From Gordionus sp. m RMFG-2023 (lineage: Eukaryota > Nematomorpha > Gordioida > Chordodea > Parachordodidae), in contig NC_088776.1 in NCBI RefSeq assembly GCF_954871325.1, positions 4,223,985-4,287,984 on the forward strand: a stretch of DNA of 64,000 bases, written 5' to 3'. The stretch's first letter is position 1, and each line of letters begins with the position of its first letter. Shown piece by piece: positions 1 through 13,100 of the stretch. A program made the translations under genes and the position numbers. The notes beneath the pieces were generated by a model, which saw nothing but the letters and a program-made list of their open reading frames with translations, was not told where the DNA came from and made no database searches.

Positions 1-676
1 AGCATTATATGGCATCTATCCTTTGATTTTCATCAGGCAAACTTGCACTGATATTTTTGAATCACTTTTGATTTTTAATAATATTAATTAAAAGTAAGGG
101 TCAGTTAGCAGAAGATTCTCCTTCTTTTTTTTTAAAATTAGTATGATCTTTTTTTTCACTTTTGAAGCTTTTTCAAATTAGACAATGTATCTTTTAGGCC
201 AGGTTAAAATATTTAATTTGTAAATTCAATCGCTTTTTAAAAATACATTCCATTTTTTAAAATTTTAATCAATCAAAAAAAAATCTGGTAACTGAATTAC
301 CTAATTAAGATATCGGGTCTAGCAATAAATGTTCAAATTCTAGACTAGACTTTACAATTTTTTGCCCCGGATATTTGGGGATTAAATATCAGGTCGAACG
401 ATGATGTTTTAAGAATCTTAATATCCTTATTTGAGTGTTTTTTATAACTTGTATTTATAATTAAAGGTCTTAAACCTTACCCCTTCCCCGGGCTTAGCTT
501 ATGTATACTTATTTGTGAGGAAATAAGAAAAAATGTGTTGGGGGGGGGGGGTGGTTGAGTTACGATAATGTTTCAATCCCAAAAAAACTAATCAACTTTT
601 ATACAGTTTTTTTTTATCAGACCTTTTCCTAAACCTCATTAAGTATTATTATTTTTTAATGTAAAATATACTAAAG
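1..676. other. AT-rich sequence upstream of KCC exons
   Basis: No exon can be supported here. The stretch is AT-rich with a run of 12 G at 540-551. It is presumably an intron of the K-Cl cotransporter gene, because the exon beginning at 677 opens directly after an AG acceptor and has no start codon of its own that fits. Confidence 0.5.
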
Positions 677-2905
677 GTTCAAGCATTCATAGATAATGCC
701 CATGAAAAACCTCAAGGCCACTCTGTGTCTGTGATAAATAACAACTTAGCGGTTCCCGGGGTGACAAATCCTAGCTTGTTCGGTGGTATTAAAAGTGAAC
801 CGGATAATACCAACACCAATTCCTTCGCCGATAGACCAGGCCGTTTATCGATTATTGGTAAGCTTTACACATCATTAAAAACGAATAATCGAATAATGAG
901 ATATTTGTAGTTATACTTTTTTTTACAAATCGAATAAATATACCATTTATATTCGATAAATCAAATACTAACAACGTTATTCTTATATCGAATAGTAACA
1001 ACGATATTTGTATAATTACGTTATTCAGAATAACATTCGTTTAAATCGAATACTAACAACGCTATTCGTATACGAATCGAATAATTGTAATCAATATTTA
1101 TTCCTTTAATTATGTAAAATAATGTTACATAAATCGAAAAAGGCAACCAGAATATATTTAAAGCCGACCAACCTACCACAAATGATATCGAAATGGATTC
1201 TAACAAAAAGGTAGCTCCGGAGCAATCAAAGGGCCCTGATAAAGATGACGTCACGATCTCAAATAATTTAGACACTAATAAGAGGGGTACAAACCATCTA
1301 AATCTTCTACTGCCAGCGAGTAATGGCCATTTAACAAACGCTGTAAAAGAAGATGCGGATAACGCAAATAATCACGCTACGACCGCTCCTGGCTCCCCTT
1401 TTAGAGAATCTAGAATTGCTTACAATAAAATGTTATTTTTTTTTGTATATTATTATTTACTAAGGATATGAAAAAAACTAAAAAATGCTTAAAAATTATT
1501 CAAAATATTATGAATTGTGAAATTCAAATAATTCACAATAAAATATTGGTAGATTTCTGAAAATAGAAATGATATAAATGTAAAATTTCATTAATATTTC
1601 TAAATTTAATTTTATAATAAAAATCGCTTATATACTGGAAATCAAGAAGGTTGTTTTTAGATCCATAATTTTTTGCCTGATATCTATGCATACTTTAAAT
1701 AAGTCTATGGTACATATATCTAAAACGAATTATTAGATTCGATTTAGAATACGCACAAGGAAGATATTTATTCATGATTTTTTTGACCCCTATTAGTTTA
1801 TTTTCTAGTAGTTTTTTTATATGGAATATATTTTGGTTCTTAAAAAAATAGTATATTTATAATTTCCTAGGTTCGTGCCCCTGGTTCTTCTTATATTTGA
1901 AACTTATTTCTGTTTAGCCCAGAACGGATGGTTTAAACTATGGCTCCCTATTTGAAAGAGACTGTCACATTAAATAAATATTTGTTATTTATATTTTATC
2001 TAAATTGCCTCTTTCTTTTTAGTCAGTTTAAAAGTCTACTTACTCTTTTTAGGCCAGTAAAGAGGAAGCTATATAGACAGCTAAAACAGACCGCTGCTTA
2101 GAAATAAGACCGATCAGGACACGGGCCTTATTGACTTTATATTTACTACCTTAAGATGATTTTAATTTTTATGGCCCACTTTCAAAATTATCATTTTTTT
2201 ATCATTTCCTAGCTCGGTACAGATTAAAGAATTTTATTTTGATCATTCTAGAACCTGTCCCTTTTAAAATTATTAGATAAATATATGGATAGTGTCACTT
2301 GATTTTTTATCTGGTTAATTGTTGTAATTTAAAAATACGGCCCAGATCTTTATAAAAATTTTTAGGCCGACTTGCAGGCCTCCGAAAATAGGAATTATTT
2401 TTAGGCGATGAAATGATTATTAAAAATGTACATTGTACTGATTAACAAAATTTTAAATTGAATATTAACAGCGATGCTGCTAATGTTAAACGGATGCACG
2501 CCGCGATTAAATTGAACGAAGCGATAGTTCAAAGGAGCAAGTCAGCAAGTCTCGTTATGCTTAATATGCCGGGGCCGCCGAGGAACAGGAAAGGGGATGA
2601 AAATTGTTAGCACATTTATTATTTATTTTTGTCCTGATTTAAGTTGCATATTATTTTAATTAAATTTGCCTCATTCTGGAATACTATCATAGTCAGCTGT
2701 TCTATAAGTTCTAAAAATATTTTATTGTACAATTGTAACGTATATAAGCATTGCATATTCAAAAAAAAGAACGAAAATTTATTATTATTAAATTTTTTTT
2801 TTTTCCCTAATAGTTATGGAATATTTAGAAGTGCTGACAGAAAAGCTGGATAGAGTTTTGCTTATTAGAGGATCTGGTCAAGAAGTTGTCACGATATATT
2901 CATAA
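677..2905 (+). CDS. kcc: K-Cl cotransporter (SLC12A4-7 family), 3' exons
   Basis: This is the C-terminal cytoplasmic part of an electroneutral potassium-chloride cotransporter of the plasma membrane. I see four exons: 677-857, 1143-1431, 2472-2605 and 2814-2905 (TAA at 2903). The donors are GTAAGC, GTTATT and GTTAGC and the phases agree at all three junctions (1, 2, 1). The last two exons encode the family's signature tail: [15 protein letters not shown], then [14 protein letters not shown], then [19 protein letters not shown], ending in VVTIYS where vertebrate KCCs end in VITIYS. The first two exons encode about 155 residues rich in Asn, Asp, Ser and Lys with no clear homology. They lie where the variable phosphoregulated segment before RMHTAVKLNE sits in other KCCs, and their membership rests on phase agreement. 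The 12 transmembrane segments must lie to the left of the window. The gene converges on the WIPI gene. Confidence 0.87.
1970..2127 (+). repeat. Interspersed repeat, copy A (KCC intron)
   Basis: This resembles 6432-6632 in the same orientation. Shared blocks are a TTTGTTATTTATAT-like left part, GCCTCTTTCTTTTTAG, several degenerate units of the type ATAGACAGCTAAACAGAC, and a common end GAAATAAGACCGATCAGGACACGG. It sits in the third KCC intron within the window. No coding capacity or terminal inverted repeats are seen, so it may be a non-autonomous element of unknown type. Confidence 0.55.
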
Positions 2906-4131
2906 ATTAAACATAAGAAAAACATACCATATCCTATTCTTAACAACTACCTGAAGCCTTTAATATTGATCTTTATAATTTCATTTTTTTAAATTTTCCA
3001 ATTACTTTGTGCCTCAAATTATATTTAAATTATCTTTAAGTAATCGCTTTGCACGGGGAAGAGAATTCAGATGTTTTATATAATGGTGATAATAATAATA
3101 TAGTAACATACTGTTTAATTTAACATTTTTTTTTGCACTTTAATTTTGTAATTGATATATTTTTCTTAAAGCAATATTCAACGATCATTTAAAATTACTC
3201 AAAAAAAAATAAATAATCAAAATAATACTAAATCATAATTTTGTAAATTATTTTTACACATAATATATAATTTTTTAAAATTGTTAGCCTAATACGAATT
3301 TATTAATTGATAAATAAATATATGTAAATAATTTTTGTCATGATATAAGATTCGTAAAAAATGAAAATGATTTAAAATAAAAATTATTAGAATGCCATAG
3401 TTCCAATAAAATAATGAGAGAATAATCAGCGTACATTAATTATTTATATTTAATACAGACTTTATATAGTCTATGAAATTGATCAGGGGATGTAAACCAG
3501 AACACGGGTTCAAGAATTTTGACCTCTATTTAGTGGAAATTTTGATAACAGGAACTTATTCGAAATTTCCTAAAAGGGGTCTGAACCCGCATTAGGTCCA
3601 TATTACCCCGGGTTCAATGAGTTATCCTTAAATCGGTCTGTTTGGTCTGAACAATTTTAAATTCCTGAACCCTGCACATCCCTGGCATCAATTATAAAAC
3701 CCAGCTTTCAAACTAAACTTTTTATCAACAGTTTTTTTGGATTATAAGAAAGAAATAAAGACGGTAAAATGACTCGAAGCTTTTGTATCTTATACTATCG
3801 TGTGATTTTTTGCTTAAACCAGACAAAGCCTAGAAGCAAGAATTCTTGAAATTTAAACCATTATTCGGTGCTTAATTTGTTCCTCCAACCTTCCGATAAG
3901 AGGTGCGTAAGATGAATCGGAACCTATCCCTTAGATCTCAACTAAAATAAAGAAAGAGGGATTGTTTGGATCCCCTGATTTTATTTTAAAATAAATAAAT
4001 TTTATGAGGCATAAACAATCTGGAATATATAAATTTAAAAAAAATAAATATAATATACTATATATAAATTCGATTTAAATTAAATAAATATTTTAATAAC
4101 GATTCAATTTTTTTCTCTCTCTCTTCCTTCT
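2906..4131. other. Convergent intergenic region between KCC and WIPI
   Basis: This holds the 3' ends of both genes, tail to tail. The segment 3480-3690 is less AT-rich and carries words such as CCCGGGTTCAATGAG that recur in degenerate form near 4360-4640, 5090-5150, 26990-27020 and 27460-27480, suggesting an old dispersed repeat. I see no further gene. Confidence 0.5.
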
Positions 4132-7100
4132 TCAAATCTCGGGATATTGGGCAAGATCTAAATAATTGTCGAAACTTTCTCTGTTACAATTATTTCCATC
4201 CAAGGTAAAAACGTATTTTTGAATGGTTTTGTCGGCGCTGATAGCGTAAATATTCGTGGCATCTTCTGCCGAAAATGTGCACAAGCATAATTTGTCTATT
4301 TTTTATTTTTTTTTTATCAAAGAAAATGTAATTAAGATTTATATTAGTGATCTGAATCGAGACTAATTTTTCAAGCCCGGCCCGAATTTATAAATTATAA
4401 AAATTAATTTTTATAATTACTCAAAATAAAAGACATGTCGTTAAGTTTCAATAAATTAAATCAAATATTTTTATTTTACATAAAAAATTCAATATAAAAT
4501 TGGTAAATTTAGATATATTTAAAAAAATTCCAAGGTCCGACCCGACCCTAATTATTTTTCAAATATTAGGCCCAACCCTAACCCGATTATTTTAAATAAA
4601 ATTGGCAGAGTACGGGCCCCGCCTAACTTTTCAGATCTTTAGTTTACATAATCTTTATATTTAAAAAAAATATATAATTGAGAATGAAATCTATCATGAA
4701 TGAGGATAGGAATGTAAAAAAGGATTTTGTGTCACGATAGCAAGTTCGTGATTTGGGTCCCAACTCTAAGAACATTATTTTTAATCACATGACCTGACAG
4801 ATCTGACGCACTCAAAATGATAAAATTTTTATTAAAAAACCATTTTTAATATATTTAAAACCCTAACCCATACCTTTTTAACCATTAATCCTAATTACTT
4901 GTTAAAATTTTAATATATTTTATCCAATCAAACAATTTCCTATGAGTTTGGGTTATTATCAAATTTATACATTTAAGAAGTAATTAGTAAAATTCAATTT
5001 TATCATATGTCCCTCACCCTACTTTAATTTTTCAAGCCTTTTTTGACTAGTTGACATCAACCCAAGTTTCAAAAATAAAAATTATGTTAAGACCCAAGCT
5101 TCCAGTCCGAGTTATGGGGCTGAAATGGTCTAACCCGGGGCTGGCTTAAATTTTTTTGAAAACCAGTATCATAATAAAAGTAAATAATTTAATATTTTTG
5201 GAAGAAGAGGAAACATACCAGGGGTAACGGGAAAATGAGTCAACCCAGTTTGCGAATCGCTCATAGTCAGGATCATGGGATCCAATATTCGGAATTTGCT
5301 ATGACTAGATTTGAGAGGCGAGGAAGGCAAAAGGGGCGACGCGTTACTCGACGTTGGTTTGAGGGAAAAAACGTGCACGGTTCCTTTATCACTGGCCGTG
5401 CAAACGAACTGAGAATCAAAGCTTTTTTTGTTTTCCGAGTGGTAGCAAAATATTATAAAAATGGCAGCTTAGGGTTCAAAGTTTGGTTTGAATTTAAAAA
5501 AAAAACCGGTTAAAACTATTTCGTATATAATTATTAGAATAGTGTATAAGGAAGCACATTTTTAAAATTTTATATCAACTAAAACCTATCTATAAAGCAA
5601 ATGAGTATATTTTTTTTATCATCGCCGCATATAAGTATATCTAATTTATATGTCATAATAACGAATTAATATAATTTAATTAAACTACGACATAAATTTT
5701 TATTCTAATAAAAAAAATGGCGATTTATATTGGCCAATCAATCAAAATTGTTTAATAATAAGAGATGACACCTTTTTAGAGGTTCGGTTCGACAAAATTT
5801 TTAAACTGGTTCAGGGTTGGGAAAGGTCATCGATATTATGCCATAAAAAAATAACGATAAAAATTTAATTTAATATATAAAAATGAGAAACCTAAAATTA
5901 ACGCAGTATATCCGCGCGGAATCCGACCCCCTCCTTAATTCGTATAATAAACTACAAGGTTTTCGGGGAGATTTCGTCATCATGTCCGAAAGTAACCTAC
6001 CGTGAGCGTTTTTGGTTTCCCACAAACCAAAGGATTTTACCAAGCCGGATATATCGTGAATTCTGACCAGGGTTCCTTTGAGAGACGCCGTTGCCAGCAA
6101 GGTGCCGGTTCGGTTGAAGCTTAGACAATGGATTTGGCTTTCGTGGGCTTTTAGCGTGTGACTCCTAAAACTTTGAGATTGTTTGTTATTGGTTTAAAAA
6201 AAAGAGGGATATAATATATTTGATACTTAGTTGAAAGAACCCTCAGAAAATTCTTAGAGCCCTTACATCAGAACCTATTTTTTTCAAGTCCGATCCTATC
6301 TAAGAAAAAGAAGTTTTTCTGACCGATCCCCATAAAAAGAACAGGAATTAATTCAATATTAAATTGTAAACAGATGTTGAACTAGGACACCCTATTTTCG
6401 AGTTTGTTTTAAGTTAGGTACTAAAACAAAACATTATTTGTTATATATATATTTTTTTTCGATCTAAATGGCCTCTTTCTTTTTTTAGGCTGTTTAGAGG
6501 AATTCATATAGACTGGCTAAACAGACGACTTTTTAGAGAAAGCTATACAGACGGCTAAAAAGACGACTTTTTAGTTATATGGACGGCTAAACAGATGATT
6601 GTTTAGAAATAAGACGAACCGGGACACGGCCTAAGCGCTGAAAGGATAATAAAAAAAGGTTGTCGTCATTCTTCAGTTGGTAATCATTTGCATAGATTGT
6701 ATTTGGAAAAACAAAATAATTTAAAAAACGTTGACCTAGGTCCAAAATATTAAAAAAAAATAAATCAAGGCTCGAGTCTGTGAAACTATCTATCCAAACC
6801 GATCAGAGTTCTATGGATTGAACTTGTCAGAGAAGGGCTCTAGAACTTAGCAAATTGTTTCCCAAAAAAGGGGGTTTCTGGTTTCATGCCCCCCCCCCCA
6901 GATATTTTCTAGTTCGGATTAGACCCAGTTCTGAGAGTTCCCATTCCAAAAACTCCGCTTATAAGGAGTCACGCCATATGAGCTCACACACACATTTCAT
7001 TTAAAATTATTATCATTAAACAGAAATTATTTTCTTAATTTTTCCCAACCTCTTATCCAAATTTTGAGAATTCAAATCCATGATTTGCACGGAGCCTCGT

Positions 7101-10100
7101 TTGATACCCGGAAATGCCACGAGTAGTATAGGACTCGTATGTGACGGGGTTGGTTGAATAGGGGGCACGTAGAGAGTCGACAATCCAGTAAAATTGTCTC
7201 TAATGTCTAGAGAGAATAATTTTGTAGGCGGGTCGCAAATGTATTGGTAGATTTGGATCTAAATGCATAAACCAGTAAATGTATTTAAGAGGCCACGAGG
7301 GTGTGTCCTAGCTTTTGTGCTTTCTAAATGAAGCGAAAAAGTTGGTAGGAGACGCCTATTGCGGATTTTTTATATATACGTTAGCGGCAATGTGAGTGGT
7401 AGGCAGGGTAATTTTGTTATTTCGGCAAAGTGCATATTGCCGGGTTAAATCAGGCAATGTATTCTATTTTACAAATTAATAAATTTATTATTATAAATTT
7501 ATTTTATATTTTTTTAAAAATATATTTTTAATTTGTTACAATATATTTTTTGATTGATATTTTTTTTTCTTGATATATTTTTTGATGGCTAATTTTTTTT
7601 ATTTTTTGTGTTATAAGTTTTTAAATAAATTTTTTAAAATAATATTTTGATATTTTTTTTCTTGATATTTGATCTTTAATTTTTTTTATTTTTGATTTGA
7701 TATTTTTTTTTATATTTTTGTGTTTATATGATTTTTTTAAATAAATTTTTAAATATATTTTTTTGATTGTTTTTTTTAAATATATATTTAAAATGATTAT
7801 TATATATTTATATTTTACGTAATTTTATCTATTATATATATCTTTTGATAGAATTTTTTTTAGGTAATAGTGACAAATGTCATAATCGTTATTTTTGAAC
7901 TTTTTTGAGTTTTTTTAAAGCAAATAGATAAAAATATGTTTTGTAAACATGTTAAATTAATATTTCAGTTAAAGTGTACTATAGAAAAGTGACAATTGTC
8001 ATAATCGTTATTTTTAAACTTCTTTGAGTTTTTTAAGGTAAATAGGTAAAAATATGTTTTGTAAAATATTTAAAAAATATGTTTTTATAATAATCGCCCT
8101 CCTGATACATTTACATTTTTTATATAAATAAGTTATAATTTATCAATTTAGAAAGAATGATTAACTTAATTGACGGAAATTGTATTTAAACATCGGTCCG
8201 ATTGGTTATCCAATTCATTCGAGTAAACCAGATGTTGACGCGCGCTTTCTATAAATTGAGATTTATTATTTTGCAAAATATTGAATATAGAAACCGGATA
8301 AGTTGGCAAAATGACTATGAGAACCTTTTAGTTGATCCTCATTAATTAAGGGATTTTTTCTTGATCACCTAAATATCCAGAAATTAGACAAATTATTTTG
8401 CTACATAAGGAGTTATGAAAACCTGAATCATTGTATATTCTTGAAACGATTTAGAATTATTTTCAATTTTCCCTGTAAAATGTTATATATTAATTAATGT
8501 ATCTTAAACAAATAATATATACCAAGGTCGGGAGACGAGTAATATTCTTGCTGAGAGTTGGGATTATTTTCAAATTCCGCTGTAAAATGTTTTATACTAA
8601 TTAATGAAAACAAATACTATATACCAAGATCGGGAGACGGGTATTCTTGATTAAGTAAACTATTAACTGTAAAATATTATATGTTAACTAATGCCATCTT
8701 AAAAATATATACCAGGATCCTGTGATAGATACTCATCTTGGATTAGTATTGTTTTACGATGAACTCATCGTTAAATATTATATATTAACTAATGCACTTA
8801 AAATGTATGCTAGATCCTTGAAAGATGATTTTTGATAGAATTGTTTTTAACTCGTCTGTAAAATCTTGTATGTTAATTAAATAAAAATATATTACCAGGA
8901 TCTTCCGAATCTGTATAATCTACAAGATTTTGTTAAAAACTCTTATCATCATCCAAATAAGCTATAATATATAATAACGAATTCATCGTATAACATTAAT
9001 AATACAGATGATTTTGAAAACAATTCTATCCAAGAAAATTATCTATCACAGGATCCTGGTATACATTTTTAAGATGCATTAGTTAACATATAATATTTTA
9101 CAGTTAATAGTTTACTTAATCAAGAATACCCGTCTCCCGATCTTGGTATATAGTATTTGTTTTCATTAATTAGTATAAAACATTTTACAGCGGAATTTGA
9201 AAATAATCCCAACTCTCAGCAAGAATATTACTCGTCTCCCGACCTTGGTATATATTATTTGTTTAAGATACATTAATTAATATATAATATTTTACAGGGG
9301 AATTTGAAAATAATTCTAAATCATTTCAAGAATGTTTATACAATGATTCAGGTTTTCATAACTCCTTATGTAGAAAAATAATTTGTCTAATTTCTGGATA
9401 TTTAGGTGATCAAGAAAAAATCCCTTAATTAATGAAGATCAACTAAAAGGTTCTCATACTCATTTTGCCAACTTATCCGGTTTCTATATTCAATATTTTG
9501 CAAAATATTAAATCTTAATTTATAGAAAGCGCCCGCCAACATCTGGTTTACTCGAATGAATTGGATAATGACGGTATTTAGAAAAATATATTAAAATTTC
9601 ATGAATATTATCCTTTAGGCTATCCAATCGGACCAATGTTTAAATACAATTTCCGTCAATTAAGTTATCATTCTTTCTAAATTGATAAATTATAACTTAT
9701 TTATATAAAAAAATATAAATGTATCAGAAAAATGTTTATAATATTTTTTTTATTTTTTTAGGTGCCATCGATGATGTGGAAAAAGAATCAACGTCAGACA
9801 ATAAATTTGTAGTTTGTCATTGTAAGCAAAATTGCACAACTAATAGATGCAAATGCAAGGCATCTAAAATGTCTTGCTACAAATAAAAAATGTCAAAATA
9901 AATGATAATTTTCTATTTATATTGAATTATAATTGATAATAAAAAAATGAGTTGTAAATATTGTTTTTTCTATTGTGAAGATACAAATGATAGGGGTGGG
10001 AGAAGAAAAAATTCCCACCCATTTTACCAAATGTGTCTGATTTGGTAAATTTTATTTAAAATATTAAAGAATTTACCCCTATCAAATAACTAAAAATGCG

Positions 10101-13100
10101 TATATGATGTAACAAAAATATAAAAAAATGAATAAAAATAATGACCTTATAAAATTTGTGAGAAATATTTTAAAAAAGATTATAAACCCGAGGAAAATTT
10201 AAAATATAAATTGGCCAAAGGCCTTCATAGAGAGAGCCTAGCATAATTCAATAAAATATAGTAAGAAAAATTATCGAAAGGCCTTCATTTCTCGAAAAAA
10301 ACTAGATAAACTTAGAATATTTGGTGTATAATCTTAGTAATTGTTTAAAATAAATATAAATAAGAGGGCTAACTTTGAAAATGCTAAAATTAATTTCGCA
10401 ATTATATTCATTTTCGAAAAGCTATTTAATACTTTGATAGATTTAAATTTCAATAGTAACTCTAACTTGTAATTTCAGATCGTTCACTAAAGTGAATAAA
10501 TATTTAAAATGTATTTAGTCACAGAATTGAAATAAATAAGTCAATGATATTATAGTTAGTTGATATACAAATAACCGATGCAGGATTCTATATTTAAATA
10601 TATTTCGTAGTTAACATTTTAGGAAAAAATAAATTAATCTTACGAAATTTTAATTAAACATGTTTACAAAACATATTTTTACCTATTTACCTTAAAAAAA
10701 CTCAAAAAAGTTTAGAAATAACGATTATGACAATTGTCACTTTTCTATAATTCTAATTTCTGGATATTTAGGTGATCAAGAAAAAATCCCTTAATTAATG
10801 AAGATCAACTAAAAGGTTCTCATACTCATTTTGCCAACTTATCCGGTTTCTATATTCAATATTTTGCAAAATATTAAATCTTAATTTATAGAAAGCGCCC
10901 GCCAACATCTGGTTTACTCGAATGAATTGGATAATGACGGTATTTAGAAAAATATATTAAAATTTCATGAATATTATCCTTTAGGCTATCCAATCGGACC
11001 AATGTTTAAATACAATTTCCGTCAATTAAGTTATCATTCTTTCTAAATTGATAAATTATAACTATAAAAAAATGTAAATATATCAGGAGGGGGCGATTAT
11101 TATAAAAACATTTTTTTTAAATATTTTATGAAAAAATGTTTATAATATTTTTTATTTTTTAGGTGCCATCGATGTGGGAAAAGAATCAACCTCAGACAAT
11201 AAATTTGTAGTTTGTCATTGTAAGCAAAATTGCATAACTCACATTGTCATGCTACAAATAAAAAATGTCAAAATAAATGATAATTTTCTATTTATATTGA
11301 ATTATAATTGATAATAAAAAAATGAGTTGTAAATATTGTTTTTTCTATTGTGAAGATACAAATGAGAGGGGTGGGAGAAGAAAAAATTCCCACCCATTTT
11401 ACCAAATGTGTCTGATTTGGTAAATTTTATTTAAAATATTAAAGAATTTACCCCTATCAAATAACTAAAAATGCGTATATGATGTAACAAAAATATAAAA
11501 AAATGAATAAAAATAATGACCTTATAAAATTTGTGAGAAATATTTTAAAAAAGATTATAAACCCGAGGAAAATTTAAAATATAAATTGGCCAAAGGCCTT
11601 CATAGAGAGAGCCTAGCATAATTCAATAAAATATAGTAAGAAAAATTATCGAAAGGTCTTCATTTCTCGAAAAAAACTAGATAAACTAGAATATTTGGTG
11701 TATAATCTTAGTAATTGCTTAAAATAAATATAAATATGAGGGCTAAATTTGAAAATGCTAAAATTAATTTCGTAATTATATTCATTTTCGAAAAGCTTTT
11801 TAATACTTTGATAGATTTAAATTTCAATAGTAGCTCTAACTTGTAATTTCAGATCATAATTAAAATGTATTTACTCACAGAATTGAAATAAATAAGTCAA
11901 AGATATTATAGTTAGTTGATATACAAATAACCGATGCAAGATTCTATATTTAAATATATTTCGTAGTTAACATTTTAGGAAAAAATAAATTAATCTTACG
12001 AAATTTTAATTTAACATGTTTACAAAACATATTTTTACCTATTTACCTTAAAAAAACTCAAAAAAGTTTAAAAATAACGATTATGACAATTGTCACTTTT
12101 CTATAATACACTTTCACTGAAATATTATTTTAACATGTTTACCCATTTACTTTAAAAAACTAAAAAAAGTTTAAAAATAACGATTATGACAATTGTCACT
12201 TTTCCATAGTACACTCTCACTGAAATATTAATTTAACATGTTTACAAAACATATTTTTACCCATTTACTTTAAAAAAACTTTAAAAAGTTCAAAAATAAC
12301 GATTATGACAATTGTCACTTTTCCATAGTACACTTTCACTGAAATATTAATTTAACATGTTTACAAAACATATTTTTACCCATTTACTTTAAAAAAACTC
12401 AAAAATGTTTAAAAATAACGATTATGACAATTGTCACTTTTCTATACTGAAATATTAATTTAACATATTTACAAAACATATTTTTATCTTTTGCTTTTAA
12501 AAAACTCAAAAATAACGATAATGACATTTGTCACTATTACCTAAAAAATTGTCTATCATAAGATATATAATAGATAAAATTACGTTAAATATAAATATAT
12601 AATAATCGATTTAAAAATATATATTAAAAAATATCAATCAAAAAAATTTATTAAAAAATCATATAACACAAAAATTAAAAAAATTAGAAATCAAAAGATA
12701 TATCAAATATAAATTTTTAAAAAAATATATTTAAAAAAATTTATTAAAAAAAATCATATAAACACAAAAAATAAAAAATATAAAAAAAAATATCAATCAA
12801 AAAAATATATTTAAAAAAAAACATATAACACAAAAAATAAGAAAAATTATTAACGATTAAATATCAAGAAAAAAAATATATATTTAAAAAAATATATATT
12901 TAAAAATATTTATTAAAGAAATCATATAACACAAAAAATAAAAAAAATTAGGGATCAGAAAAATATATTTAAAAAAAAATATAAAATTTATGTAAAAAAA
13001 AATAAAACAAATTAAAATATAATATTAATCTTAAAAAATTATTAATAATAACGAAAAAATATTAATAATATAATATTACAAAAATTACACATTGCCTGAT

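Larger units (their letters stand above)
9387..12110 (+). repeat. 1.37 kb tandem duplication
   Basis: The segment 9387-10752 is repeated at 10753-12110 in direct orientation (offset 1366 bp), each copy starting CTAATTTCTGGATATTTAGG and ending at a TGACAATTGTCA subterminal repeat followed by ACTTTTCTATAAT. The copies are very similar, so the duplication is younger than the element. Each contains one CXC exon; the second has lost part of it. Confidence 0.88.

Noticed and set aside
5235-5513. 92-codon plus-strand frame rich in Arg
   Set aside because: It is antisense to a well-supported WIPI exon (5421-5219).
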